Shown here in pieces: positions 1-8,263 of a stretch of DNA of 14,285 nucleotides. The notes beneath the pieces were generated by a model. The model was not told the DNA's origin and did no database searches. It saw only the letters and a list, made by a program, of their open reading frames with translations. Position 1 is the stretch's first letter; the number at the start of each line of letters is the position of its first letter. The stretch comes from Methanobacterium sp. (lineage in GTDB: Archaea > Methanobacteriota > Methanobacteria > Methanobacteriales > Methanobacteriaceae): positions 1 through 14,285 of the forward strand of contig JAHKLQ010000038.1 of the NCBI GenBank assembly GCA_020854975.1, read 5' to 3'. A program made the translations under genes and the position numbers.

Positions 1-134
1 CCATAATGAGAGTAAACATCCTTAGTAACATATCCTATCTCTTCAGTCCCTAAGATAGAGTACTGGCCCATGTTGGCAAATAGGAAAACCGCTGCGATCC
101 CCAATATTACCATGAAGATTAGGTACTTGTTCAT
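1..134 (-). CDS. N-terminal fragment of an unrecognised membrane-anchored protein (3' part outside window)
   Basis: The minus-strand frame is open from an ATG at 134 to the window edge, giving 44 complete codons. The protein begins [17 protein letters not shown], with one basic residue followed by a hydrophobic stretch at about residues 4-20. That fits an uncleaved signal anchor or a signal peptide. The rest (about residues 21-44, including [19 protein letters not shown]) is polar and probably extracytoplasmic. A good TATA-like box sits about 30 bp upstream (158-168), so the mRNA would have almost no leader and the gene would be transcribed separately from mfnF, 105 bp upstream. I do not recognise the family. 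The start is supported by the promoter spacing and the TM segment; the function is unknown. Confidence 0.6.
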   Translation of the reverse strand, partial: MNKYLIFMVILGIAAVFLFANMGQYSILGTEEIGYVTKDVYSHY

Positions 135-157
135 AAAACCACATTTCTCACTGCATT

Positions 158-168
158 GATTATATGTG
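158..168 (-). promoter_or_regulatory. Archaeal TATA box of the left-edge gene
   Basis: The minus strand reads CACATATAATC, centred about 30 bp before the ATG at 134. With the usual archaeal TATA-to-start distance of about 26 bp, transcription would begin around 138, a few bases before the ATG (nearly leaderless). The assignment rests on sequence and spacing only. Confidence 0.45.
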
Positions 169-239
169 TACAATTAGTTATCAGGTTAATGATTGTTACT
201 CTTTATTAACCTTATTAAGTTCATTAACTTATTAAATTA

Positions 240-1280
240 TTATTTCCAATTATTAAGCCCTTTTTTCAAAAATTCTTCCATTAGAAGAGCTGTTCCCACT
301 GCTGGAGCTACTACACAATCATCTTTACTCAGGATTTCATCCATGGTTTTAACCTTTAAACCCAGGAGTTTTCCTGCTTTGCGTCCGATGATGTTCATTC
401 CCAGACCAGTGGCAATGACTAAATCCAAATTTTCCCGTTCAGTGACTTCTTTAAGAGCTTCAGCTACCTGAGCCACCTGTTTTTCATATAGATATTGAGC
501 TATTTTTAGAACATCTTCCTGACTCAACAAATTCAGATCTCCACAAACCACCCTTGATAACCTTAAAAGAGAATCTTCTCTGGTTTTGCCACTGCTATCA
601 GGGGTTTCAGAAGTGTAATCTTCTTTGCTGATATTTCCCAGAGCCAGATGCACGTCAGCAGTAACTGCGAAGAGTTCCGAGGCCACCCGCACCCATTCAC
701 CATGCAAAGGTACCTTATCCACAATAGTGGCCACGTTGGTGCGTAATGTGCCCGTGTATATCAGTTCACCAGTAGCCAGTCTTTCCAGGTCTGTTCTTCC
801 CCGTGCACACTCTTTACCATTTTTAACTGGAATTATATCAGTGGTAGTACTACCTGTATCAATAAATACACAATTAGGGGACATGTAAGCTGCCAGTGGT
901 GCGGTTGCAATCCAGTTGGCAGCAGCTAAATCCAGGGGAGTGTTTATCAATTCATGGTAATCCAGCATACCGTTAAGCCCCACAAAACCCACAGGAAGGT
1001 TAAATGATTCTGTAACTCTACCTGCAATATCAAGTACACCTTCACTTTTGTTCTGGTAGCTGTCTGCAAGTTCCGCAGTCATGGAAACTCCAACAGCATC
1101 AATTTCATCAAGGTCAGAACCCAATAGTTCTATGAGAGTTTGGCTGAGTTCCTCTTTTTTCATCCACATGGGCAGATAACGGAAATCAGTTCTTATATCT
1201 ATGATGTTTCCTTTTTCATCGAATTCAACCACAGAAAGATCTGTGTTTGCTCCTCCAATATCAAAACCAGCAATTTTCAC
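240..1280 (-). CDS. mfnF: MfnF, methanofuran side-chain condensing enzyme (hydantoinase/ASKHA fold)
   Basis: The family joins the aminomethylfuran diphosphate unit to gamma-glutamyltyramine with release of pyrophosphate, forming the core of methanofuran, the first C1 carrier of methanogenesis (EC 2.5.1.131; cytosolic). The 346-residue protein is full length. It has the two phosphate-binding loops of the ASKHA fold: DIGGANTD at 7-14 and DTGSTTTD at 141-148. An ATGLG loop follows at about 290-294. Older annotations call this family 'H4MPT-linked C1 transfer pathway protein'. The start is GTG at 1280, chosen because the SD-like GGTGAT lies five bases upstream inside mfnD and the protein begins directly with the first beta strand ([10 protein letters not shown]). 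It overlaps the mfnD stop by 4 bases (GTGA), so translational coupling is likely. Family assignment is by recognition of the sequence pattern. Confidence 0.9.
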   Translation of the reverse strand: MKIAGFDIGGANTDLSVVEFDEKGNIIDIRTDFRYLPMWMKKEELSQTLIELLGSDLDEIDAVGVSMTAELADSYQNKSEGVLDIAGRVTESFNLPVGFVGLNGMLDYHELINTPLDLAAANWIATAPLAAYMSPNCVFIDTGSTTTDIIPVKNGKECARGRTDLERLATGELIYTGTLRTNVATIVDKVPLHGEWVRVASELFAVTADVHLALGNISKEDYTSETPDSSGKTREDSLLRLSRVVCGDLNLLSQEDVLKIAQYLYEKQVAQVAEALKEVTERENLDLVIATGLGMNIIGRKAGKLLGLKVKTMDEILSKDDCVVAPAVGTALLMEEFLKKGLNNWK

Positions 1281-2302
1281 TTTATCACCTTTAACTGCAA
1301 ATGGTTCCCCTCTTTCTGAAATGTGATCTCCCCTCCTAATTCTACTTCCTCTGGAAGCTGTCCTTTCACAGATTCCACAATTGCCTCCCCTAAATTAAAG
1401 TTTAACATGTTTCTCAGAGCCACATAGGGAGTGGTGATCCTGGAGTTAATTTCCACTAGATGTACTTCATCCCCCAAAATCATGTCAACACCCACATATC
1501 CTTTCAATCCTTTTATGGATTCAACTGCCTTTTTTGCTATTTCTTTAGCTTCATTCTCCAGAGGATGATTTGCAGGGACTTTTCCACCGTTATAATTTAT
1601 TTTTCCATCGGTTGAGTTGACATTCTGTTGATTTAAACTTAAAGGTATGGCTTCTTTTCCATTGGCAAGTAAACTCACACTTACACTATCTCCTTCCATC
1701 CATTCCTGGACCAGGAAATAGGGGAGGGTGGTTACCTTCCTAACTTCTCTAGCTGCCTTTTTAAATTCTTCTGGGGAGCTGATTATCTGTACTGCTGAAC
1801 ATGAAACTCCATCAGCAGGTTTAACTACTTGTTTACCGTTTGAAACATCATATGCTGGGATATCATAGTTTTCGGTGTCAATCTCATCCCATTGGACTTT
1901 ATGTGTGGGTATGAGGGGGACTTTACTTTCCAGTGCTTGATATGTTAGATATTTATCTGAACATGTGCCTACAGCATTTGCATCAGATCCCACCACCTGA
2001 ACACCATTATCTTCAATAAGTTGAGTTAATTCGTATAAAATAAAATTTTCTTCAGGTGCAATAGGTAAACAGAAGTTGTAATGATGAATATTTTCAGGTA
2101 TCCATTTATTTAAGTCTTCTTTTATAGTTACAGACTGACAATGACCCCCGCCTATTGGATCTGAATTTTTGGAAATTAAAAAACTGGTATCTAGGCCCTG
2201 CAGATCATCGGTAAGGCCCTGGATCATTGCCCGTCCTTCTGCAGTTAGTGAAGGGTCTTTGATTCCCAGTGAAGTTGCATATTCAAAAATTAATAGACTC
2301 AA
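1277..2302 (-). CDS. mfnD: MfnD, tyramine--L-glutamate ligase (ATP-grasp)
   Basis: The family forms gamma-glutamyltyramine from tyramine, glutamate and ATP in methanofuran biosynthesis (EC 6.3.4.24), providing the substrate for MfnF encoded next to it. The 341-residue protein shows ATP-grasp features in order: an N-terminal substrate domain; DKYLTYQ at 116-122; KPADGVSCS at 161-169, the ATP-covering loop with Lys161; [10 protein letters not shown] at 199-208; and GVDMIL at 271-276 with VEINSR at 283-288, the Mg-binding Asp273/Glu284/Asn286 set. The start is TTG at 2302. It overlaps the wecC stop as TTGA and has purine-rich GGGAG and GGCAGG just upstream within wecC. No ATG gives a complete N-terminus: the protein begins with the expected MSLLIFEYA strand only from this TTG. 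It is the middle gene of a three-gene operon. Confidence 0.9.
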   Translation of the reverse strand: MSLLIFEYATSLGIKDPSLTAEGRAMIQGLTDDLQGLDTSFLISKNSDPIGGGHCQSVTIKEDLNKWIPENIHHYNFCLPIAPEENFILYELTQLIEDNGVQVVGSDANAVGTCSDKYLTYQALESKVPLIPTHKVQWDEIDTENYDIPAYDVSNGKQVVKPADGVSCSAVQIISSPEEFKKAAREVRKVTTLPYFLVQEWMEGDSVSVSLLANGKEAIPLSLNQQNVNSTDGKINYNGGKVPANHPLENEAKEIAKKAVESIKGLKGYVGVDMILGDEVHLVEINSRITTPYVALRNMLNFNLGEAIVESVKGQLPEEVELGGEITFQKEGNHLQLKVIK

Positions 2303-3600
2303 GACCTGCCAACTCCCTTAAAAATCACACCTGCCTTCTTGAACTTTTCTTTCTCAAGTACAGGTCTGGTGCATACCAGTAAGCGGTTTTTAATCATGGA
2401 TGGTTTGATATCTTTGTAGAAATCATGATCAGTTAGGAGCACCACACAATCACAGTTAAGGGCATTTTCCAGATCTACGATTTGAACACCCCAATTGTTT
2501 ATGATTTCTGGTGACACATACGGATCATTAACATAAACTTCTGCACCTTTATCCTTTAAAATTTTGATTAATGGTTCTGCAGGGGTTTCTCTGGCATCAG
2601 CCACATTTCCCTTGTAAGCTACTCCTAAAATGCCTATCTTTGATCCTTTAATAGTTTTTCCTGTTTCTTTTAATGCTTGTTGAATTATTTTGGCTACTTC
2701 CTGAGGCATGGCCTCATTAACTTGTCGGGATGTTTTTATAAGATTTGTTTCTACTCCTTTTTCTCGGGCTGTTTCCACTATGAAGTAGGGATCTATGGAG
2801 AGGCAGTGGCCTCCCACACCTGGGCCTGGTGTATGTATATTGACACGGGGATGATGGTTGGCAGCCTGAATGGCTTCTATAGCATCAACCCCCATAGAAT
2901 CACATACTAAAGCCAACTCATTAGCCAAGGCTATATTAGTGTCTCTGTAAGTGTTTTCCATTAATTTAACCATTTCAGCTGTCACTAAATTCTGCACCAT
3001 TATGATTTGACCCTTTGTAATCCTCTGATATAGTGAAGCGGCTCTTTTTGCACTTGGAGGATCTATTCCCCCGATTACTCTTGCGTTATGAGTCATTTCA
3101 TATATGGTGTTATGAGGAAGGGCCCTTTCAGGAGTGTAAGCAATTTTAAAGTCTGTTCCTGCTTTAAGACCGCTAGTTTCAAGTAAGGGAATGACTAGGT
3201 TATCACAGGTGCCTGGTGGTACGGTACTTTCAACTATAACCATGGCACCCTCCTTTAAACCTTCAGAGATTGATTTGGATGCAGAGATTACTGCAGAAAG
3301 GTCTGATTTCTTGTTTCCATCCACTGGGGTGGGTACAATGATCATGATTATCTCAGCGGATTTCACTGCTTCCACCATATCGTTGGTGGCAGATAAATAA
3401 CCTTCTTGAACTGTTTTTCGGACAAGTTCATCCAGTCCAGGTTCCATTATTGGAGATTGACCAGAGTTGACCATTTCAACAGTTTTTTTGTTTATATCAA
3501 CTCCCAACACCTTCAATCCACTCTGCGCCAAGAGTGCAGCAGTGGGAAGTCCCATATGACCTAAACCAAAGATGGTTATGAGTGAATTTTCTTTAATCAT
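2299..3600 (-). CDS. wecC: UDP-N-acetyl-D-mannosaminuronate-forming dehydrogenase (WecC type)
   Basis: It oxidises UDP-ManNAc to UDP-ManNAcA using two NAD+ (EC 1.1.1.336), and wecB upstream makes its substrate. The 433-residue protein has the three-domain UDP-sugar dehydrogenase layout. The N-terminal Rossmann loop is GLGHMG at 12-17 followed by VDIN at 34-37. ESTVPPGT lies at 124-131, and the central helix [14 protein letters not shown] has Lys212 and Asn216. The catalytic cysteine is in [12 protein letters not shown] (Cys266). The C-terminal domain starts near residue 318 ([20 protein letters not shown]). The start is ATG at 3600 behind a clear GGGGAGA SD. Distinguishing ManNAc from GlcNAc dehydrogenase rests on overall similarity and on the neighbouring wecB. 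The 230 bp upstream is AT-rich, with a 12-bp palindrome (GATAATATTATC, 3629-3640), so this operon may have its own promoter. The product could feed surface glycans. Confidence 0.88.
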   Translation of the reverse strand: MIKENSLITIFGLGHMGLPTAALLAQSGLKVLGVDINKKTVEMVNSGQSPIMEPGLDELVRKTVQEGYLSATNDMVEAVKSAEIIMIIVPTPVDGNKKSDLSAVISASKSISEGLKEGAMVIVESTVPPGTCDNLVIPLLETSGLKAGTDFKIAYTPERALPHNTIYEMTHNARVIGGIDPPSAKRAASLYQRITKGQIIMVQNLVTAEMVKLMENTYRDTNIALANELALVCDSMGVDAIEAIQAANHHPRVNIHTPGPGVGGHCLSIDPYFIVETAREKGVETNLIKTSRQVNEAMPQEVAKIIQQALKETGKTIKGSKIGILGVAYKGNVADARETPAEPLIKILKDKGAEVYVNDPYVSPEIINNWGVQIVDLENALNCDCVVLLTDHDFYKDIKPSMIKNRLLVCTRPVLEKEKFKKAGVIFKGVGRS

Positions 3601-3830
3601 TGCTTTCTCCCCTATTTTAGTTATTTAAGATAATATTATCAACTTCTTTCGTAAATAGGATATTTTTGTTTGAATAAATTCTATTCTATTTAGAAATTTT
3701 TTATTATGAAAAATTACAGGATAAAATAATTTCAGATCTATTAAATCTTCTTTAATTAATAGAGGTTAATTATATTTTTGTTTTTCCAGTAATACATGGA
3801 AAATTATTGGCAAAAGAAATAGTGGATAAT

Positions 3831-5150
3831 TCAATTACCACCAACAAAATAGGAAACAAGCACTATTTTACCCTCTAAAGAAAGGTCAGGTTGAGGGAAA
3901 AGGGGATTACCCTCATCAAATACTATTTTTATTGTGTAGTTCGGATTGTTCTTCTCGAATTCAGCCACGGTAATCTTTTCGTGCATGGTTAACAATTTTT
4001 TTGCCTGTCTACCACCTATTTCTTCAGGTGCCTTGATTTTTAGTTTCCCCTGATGATATGAATCTAAAATGGCATCAACAATCTTTTCTGAGGTTGTACC
4101 ATCACCATAGGGGTTAGGTGCTTCTTGCATATTATGGTAGAGTTCCTCATCACCCATTATCTTGGCCACATTATATGTTATTTTCTCTGTATCAGCACCT
4201 ACCAAAATATTACCTCCGGCTTGAACTGTTTCCGGCCTTTCAGTGTTGTATCGGAGAGTAAGACAGGGAATATTAAGGGTAATTGCTTCTTCCTGGATTC
4301 CTCCAGAATCTGTTATCATGAGTTTAGAATTTGATTGAAGGATCAGGAAATCAAGATAACCTATGGGCTTTATCATACGAATATGGGGAGCATTTTTAAG
4401 TGTATCATACATTCCAAATTCTTTGAGAGTTTTAACTGTACGGGGATGTGCTGGGAATACAATGGTGAGGTTTTCAATATTTAACAAAGCTTTAATTATG
4501 TTTTTAAGCCTTTGAGGATCATCTACATTTTCTGCACGGTGAAGAGTCAAAGATAGGATGTCTCCCTCCAGTTCCAGTTGTGACATGATGTTAGAAGTTT
4601 TACTGGCAATTTTAAGGTTTCTGTGGCAGGCATCAACTACCGTGTTTCCAGTGATGAAAATGTTCTGTGGTGATATTCCCTCAAAAAGTAGATTAATAGC
4701 AGTATCCTCAGTGGGCACAAAAAACATGTTGGTACAAACATCAGCAACCATCCGATTTATCTCTTCAGGCATGGTTTTATCATATGAGCGAAGCCCTGCT
4801 TCCACATGCCCCACTGCCATGTGTAATTTGGCTGAAGCCAATGCTCCGGCTAAAACCGCATTAGTATCCCCCTGAACCAGTACTATATCCGGTTTTTCAC
4901 TGACTAAAACCTCTTCAATACCTTTCATCATAATAGCAGTTTGTTTACTGTGGGAATCTGACCCCACACCTATGTTATAGTCAGGTTCTTTAAGTTCCAG
5001 GTCCTGAAAAAATTGATCAGACATTTCATGGTCGTAATGCTGGCCCGTGTGAATCAGAATATAGTCGATTCCCCTCTTATCCACTTCGTCAATCAATGGT
5101 GACATTTTGATGATTTCAGGTCTGGTACCTATTATAAACGCTATTTTCAT
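3831..5150 (-). CDS. wecB: UDP-N-acetylglucosamine 2-epimerase with C-terminal extension
   Basis: It interconverts UDP-GlcNAc and UDP-ManNAc (non-hydrolysing epimerase, EC 5.1.3.14; GT-B fold, cytosolic). Signature residues are visible: GTRPEIIK at 8-15, [10 protein letters not shown] at 93-102 (Asp95), HVEAGLRS at 115-122 (Glu117), EEINR at 129-133 (Glu130), LTLHRAEN at 201-208 (His204), TDSGGIQEE at 280-288 and TERPE at 303-307. The epimerase core ends around residue 370, where most family members stop. This protein runs on to 439, ending in a charged segment (about 373-405) and a beta-rich tail (about 405-439, including TIKIVF and [10 protein letters not shown]). I do not recognise this tail. 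The start is ATG at 5150, with GGAGTGA immediately upstream. wecC follows 230 bp downstream on the same strand and would use the product. Confidence 0.9.
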   Translation of the reverse strand: MKIAFIIGTRPEIIKMSPLIDEVDKRGIDYILIHTGQHYDHEMSDQFFQDLELKEPDYNIGVGSDSHSKQTAIMMKGIEEVLVSEKPDIVLVQGDTNAVLAGALASAKLHMAVGHVEAGLRSYDKTMPEEINRMVADVCTNMFFVPTEDTAINLLFEGISPQNIFITGNTVVDACHRNLKIASKTSNIMSQLELEGDILSLTLHRAENVDDPQRLKNIIKALLNIENLTIVFPAHPRTVKTLKEFGMYDTLKNAPHIRMIKPIGYLDFLILQSNSKLMITDSGGIQEEAITLNIPCLTLRYNTERPETVQAGGNILVGADTEKITYNVAKIMGDEELYHNMQEAPNPYGDGTTSEKIVDAILDSYHQGKLKIKAPEEIGGRQAKKLLTMHEKITVAEFEKNNPNYTIKIVFDEGNPLFPQPDLSLEGKIVLVSYFVGGN

Positions 5151-5215
5151 TCACTCCACATCCATTGTAATAAATAATTTATGAAACTTCTTGTAAATTA
5201 TATGATTTGATGATC

Positions 5216-5226
5216 CCATTATATGT
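5216..5226 (-). promoter_or_regulatory. Candidate TATA box of wecB
   Basis: The minus strand reads GACATATAATG here, about 70 bp before the wecB ATG, predicting a leader of roughly 45 nt that contains the GGAGTGA SD. A second candidate (CATATAATTTA near 5197-5207) would give a shorter leader. The core ACATATAAT is the same as that of the left-edge gene's TATA box. Confidence 0.4.
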
Positions 5227-5236
5227 CTAGATTAAA

Positions 5237-5280
5237 GGTTAATTAAATCTCTTGATTAAGGGTTAATTAAAGTTAATTAA
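5237..5280. repeat. Three TTAATTAA palindromes just upstream of the wecB promoter
   Basis: TTAATTAA occurs at 5239-5246, 5263-5270 and 5273-5280. The first two are preceded by GG (GGTTAATTAA, 24 bp apart) and the third by G, 10 bp after the second. All three lie directly upstream of the candidate wecB TATA box. The regular spacing (multiples close to a helical turn) suggests a protein-binding array, although the AT-rich background weakens this. Confidence 0.4.
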
Positions 5281-5518
5281 GTGCAATTCCTATTTAATTG
5301 ATTCTATTGATTGATTCTGTAACCTGGAAAAACCCAGTATAAACATTCCAAAACAGAAAGAAATCATCATACATTCTAAGATTTAGAGGGATGAAAAAAA
5401 ATTTGTTCACTCCCTGTTCCTCTTTGAGTACCAACCAAAACATCTTCGAATTAAATGTACAAATTTAAAAAAAATAGCCAATAAACTCTAAAAATCAATT
5501 AGTTAGCGAATTTAGTCA

Positions 5519-5530
5519 AATAAAAAAAGA
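5519..5530 (-). terminator. Oligo-T terminator of the DUF460 gene
   Basis: The minus strand carries a seven-T run (plus-strand A-run 5522-5528) within a T-rich stretch about 40 bp after the DUF460 stop codon. Archaeal termination typically uses such T-tracts without a hairpin. Further T-runs downstream could act as backups. Confidence 0.4.
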
Positions 5531-5568
5531 ATAAATTAAAAATTACCGATTAAACTAGAAATAAAAAC

Positions 5569-7053
5569 CTAATAATTATTAGTAGATCTTTTTCTTTGAG
5601 CTCGATAATCATCCATTATTTTTAGAAGTTTATTTCGGTCTTCTTTTTTCTTCTTTTCTTCCTGTTCTTTTTTCCATTGTTCTATTTCTCTTTTGAGATC
5701 CTGAGACATTATAACTGTAACATCATCAGCCATCTTTAAGTCAACTTTCTTCTCTTCAATTAGAGGAATCATATTTTTTTGGAATTCTTCCTTGGCCTGA
5801 TGAGACATTTTATCCGTAGTTATAACTGCCTTTACACCCAAATGGATAAGTAGGGATGCTGTTTGGGGACCTCCCCCTTTTGAACTTTTTAAAAGAACTA
5901 CATCGCTTTTTTTAATATTTTTAGATGCGGTGGCCTCACGTATTCCATCTTTTGAAAAGTTATCTATAATTTTAACAGGTAAAGCCTCCCTGGAAAGTTC
6001 CATAGCCCTTATACGTTTTATAGATTGTAATTGATCCTCTAGTTCCTTCCTTAAAACTTTTTCATGGTTATATTTCTGTTGAAGTCCCTTGATAATAGAT
6101 GTTTTAGTGGCAATTTCCTTCTGACGGAGGATGTTATGGGAATACTGGTACTGCAATCTACTGATCTTAGTTTCCAGGTTAGATATTTCATCTTGATATT
6201 CTTGGATATGTTCTTCCAGGGTGCTGTTTTTCTTCTGTAAGTTTCTGATCTGTTTATCCTGAGATTTTAATTTATTTTTTAATTTGGAAATGGTTTCAGA
6301 GGTAGTTTCTGATTCAACATCCTTCTTTAAACTCTCAATAATCTTTTCATCACCATCATTCCTATTAAGAGAAGTTCCTGATTCAAAATCAGTTCTCCGA
6401 ATATTTTCATTGTCTGAAGTATATGATGGCTTTAATCTTTCAAGGGTGGCATTTATGGCCTTGGTAATGGGAACTTCATTAATGACCATGATCTTTATAT
6501 CATCAACCCATTCTAGAGGAAAATTCAGTTTTTCTGTTTTTCTTTCTATCTGTTCCATCTTTTTCTGATATTTTTTATATCCCTGAATAGCTGCAGCCAG
6601 AGCATCACGTTCATGCGCATTATTGGGGACCAGTTCAGAGTCTAAACTCCTGGTGCTACGGGTTGAAAGAGTGTGGTCTAAGAGGTAAATATAATCATCC
6701 ACCAACTCGTTTTTGGCATTCACAGCCAGATCCCGATAGGGTGCATATATTTTAGAATTAAGGGCAGATGCCATTTTTTTAACCATCTTTGGAGGATTAT
6801 GAACATCAGTAGCCACTAAAACAGTTTTACCGTAGGTTATAATGTGTTTTGTTATCTCTGCCCTGGAAGCTTCCTTAAAACTATTCACACCAAGTATTTC
6901 ACCAGAAAGATCCAGAATAGCTACTCCTACAGTTAGTCCGGGATCAAGACCTACTATAATACCTTTTTGGTCGCTGCGGGTTGTTGACCCCTTAAAATTG
7001 AAAATTAGTTCATTATTAAATTCTTTAAAATTTTGAGTTTCCTGGTGAACCAG
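5569..7053 (-). CDS. DUF460 protein, predicted RuvC/YqgF-type RNase H-fold nuclease with coiled coil (CUG start proposed)
   Basis: This is an archaeal family (DUF460/COG2433) with no firmly established role. With the start proposed here it has 494 residues. The N-terminal RNase H-like domain (about 30-165) has [10 protein letters not shown] with Asp37, VATD with Asp83, and [10 protein letters not shown] with Asp150, matching the acidic residues of RuvC-like nucleases. A long coiled coil spans about 235-350. The C-terminal domain (about 350-450) includes [10 protein letters not shown], and the end is a Lys/Glu-rich tail. The first ATG/GTG/TTG in frame is a GTG at 6888, which would remove the VGLDPG strand and Asp37. 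The frame is open upstream to a TAA at 7075-7077, and AAGGAGG (7061-7067) stands seven bases before a CTG at 7053. I therefore place the start there. A one-base deletion near 7000 removing an ATG start is the alternative. truA lies 194 bp upstream on the same strand. Confidence 0.8.
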   Translation of the reverse strand: MVHQETQNFKEFNNELIFNFKGSTTRSDQKGIIVGLDPGLTVGVAILDLSGEILGVNSFKEASRAEITKHIITYGKTVLVATDVHNPPKMVKKMASALNSKIYAPYRDLAVNAKNELVDDYIYLLDHTLSTRSTRSLDSELVPNNAHERDALAAAIQGYKKYQKKMEQIERKTEKLNFPLEWVDDIKIMVINEVPITKAINATLERLKPSYTSDNENIRRTDFESGTSLNRNDGDEKIIESLKKDVESETTSETISKLKNKLKSQDKQIRNLQKKNSTLEEHIQEYQDEISNLETKISRLQYQYSHNILRQKEIATKTSIIKGLQQKYNHEKVLRKELEDQLQSIKRIRAMELSREALPVKIIDNFSKDGIREATASKNIKKSDVVLLKSSKGGGPQTASLLIHLGVKAVITTDKMSHQAKEEFQKNMIPLIEEKKVDLKMADDVTVIMSQDLKREIEQWKKEQEEKKKKEDRNKLLKIMDDYRAQRKRSTNNY

Positions 7054-7060
7054 ACTAGTT

Positions 7061-7067
7061 CCTCCTT
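7061..7067 (-). promoter_or_regulatory. Strong Shine-Dalgarno that sets the DUF460 start
   Basis: The minus strand reads AAGGAGG, a near-full match to the archaeal 16S 3' end, followed by seven bases and then CTG (7053-7051). No ATG, GTG or TTG lies in any frame at a usable distance after it, so it marks CTG as the probable start. Confidence 0.6.
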
Positions 7068-7153
7068 TTGGATATTAGTTCCAATTCTTACCTTTTACTG
7101 TTTATTCTCTGTTTTTGTTACTATTTATTGTTTTTCTCATCATCAAAAATATG

Positions 7154-7200
7154 ACTGTATTAACTAATTAGAATAAAACTGTATTAACTAATTAGAATAA
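7154..7200. repeat. Exact 23-bp tandem direct repeat, 24-bp period
   Basis: The sequence from ACTGTATTAA to AGAATAA is present identically at 7154-7176 and 7178-7200, separated by one base. It lies between the truA stop and the DUF460 start, 100-147 bp upstream of the latter. Exact identity suggests a recent duplication or a selected double binding site; it includes a TAATTA core. Confidence 0.75.
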
Positions 7201-7247
7201 TTGTGTTCAAAAAATTAGAAAGTTTAGCTCTCCTTTGACAGCTGATC

Positions 7248-8063
7248 TCAATCAGAGGATAATGTTCTTATCATCTCCTCAGTTGAGGCAACCATTCTTT
7301 GATGGTTATAACATTCATCATTTAAAGCCTGTAAAAACCTGGAACAGGCATATTCATCCTCTTTAAACTGCACACCCTGATAAAAAACATCCATTAAAAT
7401 TAAGCTTTCCGGTGGTAAAGGAGAGATCGCTGCTTTGTATTGAGGATCCAGAAATTTTTGAACATCTTCTAATTCTAGTTCGTCTTTACCTACGCTGAGT
7501 AGTACTGCCACCATCTTGCGAACCATGTTCCAAAGGAAACTCTCACCCACCACATCCACCAAATATACCTGGTTGTGAGGTGTGATTTTGACTGTGTCCA
7601 CTCTCCGTATAGGGTTTCGCTCGTTTCTCCTGGAAAAGTTAAGGAAATTATGAGTTCCCTGCATTAAACAGGCTGCTTCCTCCATCTTATCTGTTTCCCA
7701 TTCATCTTCCAGAGGAGGCTTAGCAAGCACGTAGCGGTAATGTCTTTTATGCGCATATCTGGCTTTGAATCCCAGTGGTACCCGGGCAGATCCCAGAATT
7801 CTCATATCCTGAGGTAAAAGATCGTTGATCTGGTTGATTATTAATTCCTGGTCTGTGCGAAATGAAACCACATTTCCCAGAGCATGAACTCCCCGATCAG
7901 TTCTACCCGCAAGGGAGTAGTTAGCCTGGCCCAGATTATTTATTAAACCCACTTTTTGCAGTGCTTCTAAAAGTTTACCCTCAACAGTGCGTAGGTTGGG
8001 CTGCCTTTGAAATCCATAAAACTCCGTTCCCAAATAGGCTAGTTTTAAAGCCACTTTTCTCAT
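7248..8063 (-). CDS. truA: tRNA pseudouridine(38-40) synthase TruA
   Basis: It isomerises uridines 38-40 of the tRNA anticodon stem to pseudouridine (EC 5.4.99.12). The 271-residue protein has the family's usual length. The catalytic motif [10 protein letters not shown] at 52-61 holds Asp56. The N-terminus ([17 protein letters not shown], with the family's Y.G..Y.GFQ.Q pattern) and the central [12 protein letters not shown] and [10 protein letters not shown] segments (the latter preceding the C-terminal helices) are typical. The start is ATG at 8063; there is no strong SD, but the sequence begins at the expected first beta strand. It is divergent from hisA across a 200-bp region and is followed after 194 bp by the DUF460 gene on the same strand, with a T-rich stretch (minus strand, about 7206-7216) as possible terminator. 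Confidence 0.95.
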   Translation of the reverse strand: MRKVALKLAYLGTEFYGFQRQPNLRTVEGKLLEALQKVGLINNLGQANYSLAGRTDRGVHALGNVVSFRTDQELIINQINDLLPQDMRILGSARVPLGFKARYAHKRHYRYVLAKPPLEDEWETDKMEEAACLMQGTHNFLNFSRRNERNPIRRVDTVKITPHNQVYLVDVVGESFLWNMVRKMVAVLLSVGKDELELEDVQKFLDPQYKAAISPLPPESLILMDVFYQGVQFKEDEYACSRFLQALNDECYNHQRMVASTEEMIRTLSSD

Positions 8064-8117
8064 AAAACCAACTCATATATAATTGAAATCCTGAAAATTT
8101 AGAACATGATCTGATTT

Positions 8118-8128
8118 AAAATATATTA
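8118..8128 (-). promoter_or_regulatory. Candidate TATA box of truA
   Basis: The minus strand reads TTAATATATTT. It lies about 60 bp before the truA ATG and predicts a leader of about 30 nt. An ATATAT at 8076-8081 is too close to the ATG to act as its TATA box. Confidence 0.35.
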
Positions 8129-8130
8129 AA

Positions 8131-8145
8131 GGATAATTAATATCC
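8131..8145. repeat. 15-bp palindrome between truA and hisA
   Basis: GGATAATTAATATCC has five perfectly paired outer bases on each side (GGATA/TATCC) and one mismatch within the centre. It lies next to the candidate truA TATA box in the divergent intergenic region, where a shared operator would be expected. The significance is untested. Confidence 0.4.
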
Positions 8146-8154
8146 TAACTATAA

Positions 8155-8190
8155 TTTAACATGATCAATAATTCTTTAACATTATCAATA
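8155..8190. repeat. 16-bp tandem direct repeat, 20-bp period, upstream of hisA
   Basis: TTTAACATGATCAATA (8155-8170) and TTTAACATTATCAATA (8175-8190) differ at one base of sixteen. The 20-bp spacing is about two helical turns, and the pair ends roughly 25 bp upstream of the candidate hisA TATA box, a position suited to a regulator. Confidence 0.6.
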
Positions 8191-8213
8191 GTTATTAGGA
8201 GTCTATTAAAAGT

Positions 8214-8226
8214 CATTTATAATAAA
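8214..8226 (+). promoter_or_regulatory. Candidate TATA box of hisA
   Basis: CATTTATAATAAA lies about 45 bp before the hisA ATG. Transcription would start near 8245, giving a short leader that contains the SD (GAGG at 8252-8255). Confidence 0.45.
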
Positions 8227-8263
8227 GGGAATCATAGCAAAATGAGTCACAGAGGAAATATGT

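Larger units (their letters stand above)
5151..5568. other. 418-bp AT-rich gap between wecB and the DUF460 gene
   Basis: No convincing gene is present. From right to left it holds T-rich terminator sequence after the DUF460 gene (5522-5528 and further A-runs at 5393-5400 and 5467-5474 on the plus strand), a 4-bp-stem hairpin near 5324-5337, two copies of TTGATTCT (5298-5305, 5311-5318), three TTAATTAA palindromes (5239-5280), and the wecB promoter region. A 49-codon minus-strand frame (5443-5294) and a 25-codon plus-strand frame (5391-5468) exist, but neither has a properly spaced ribosome binding site. Confidence 0.6.

Noticed and set aside
3629..3640. GATAATATTATC palindrome before wecC
   Set aside because: It is a perfect 12-bp palindrome, but made of A/T apart from its ends in very AT-rich DNA, lying about 30 bp before the start codon. 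It is not distinguishable from chance without comparison.
5324..5337. CTGG-AAAAAC-CCAG hairpin in the wecB upstream region
   Set aside because: The stem is only 4 bp and is not followed by a T-tract on either strand. It is too small to claim as a terminator or riboswitch.
5294..5443. 49-codon minus-strand frame in the wecB/DUF460 gap (starts MFWLVLKEEQG)
   Set aside because: It has no Shine-Dalgarno or clear promoter, contains an oligo-T run coding for several Phe in a row, and overlaps T-rich terminator-like sequence. It is most likely a chance open frame.
5391..5468. 25-codon plus-strand frame beginning ATGAAAAAAAAT after GAGGG
   Set aside because: The GAGGG touches the ATG with no spacer, so it cannot act as an SD. 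There is no promoter candidate, and the frame lies opposite a minus-strand intergenic region.
8071..8084. ATATAT box just upstream of truA as its promoter
   Set aside because: It is only about 16 bp from the ATG, so initiation 26 bp downstream would fall inside the gene. The box near 8118-8128 fits better.
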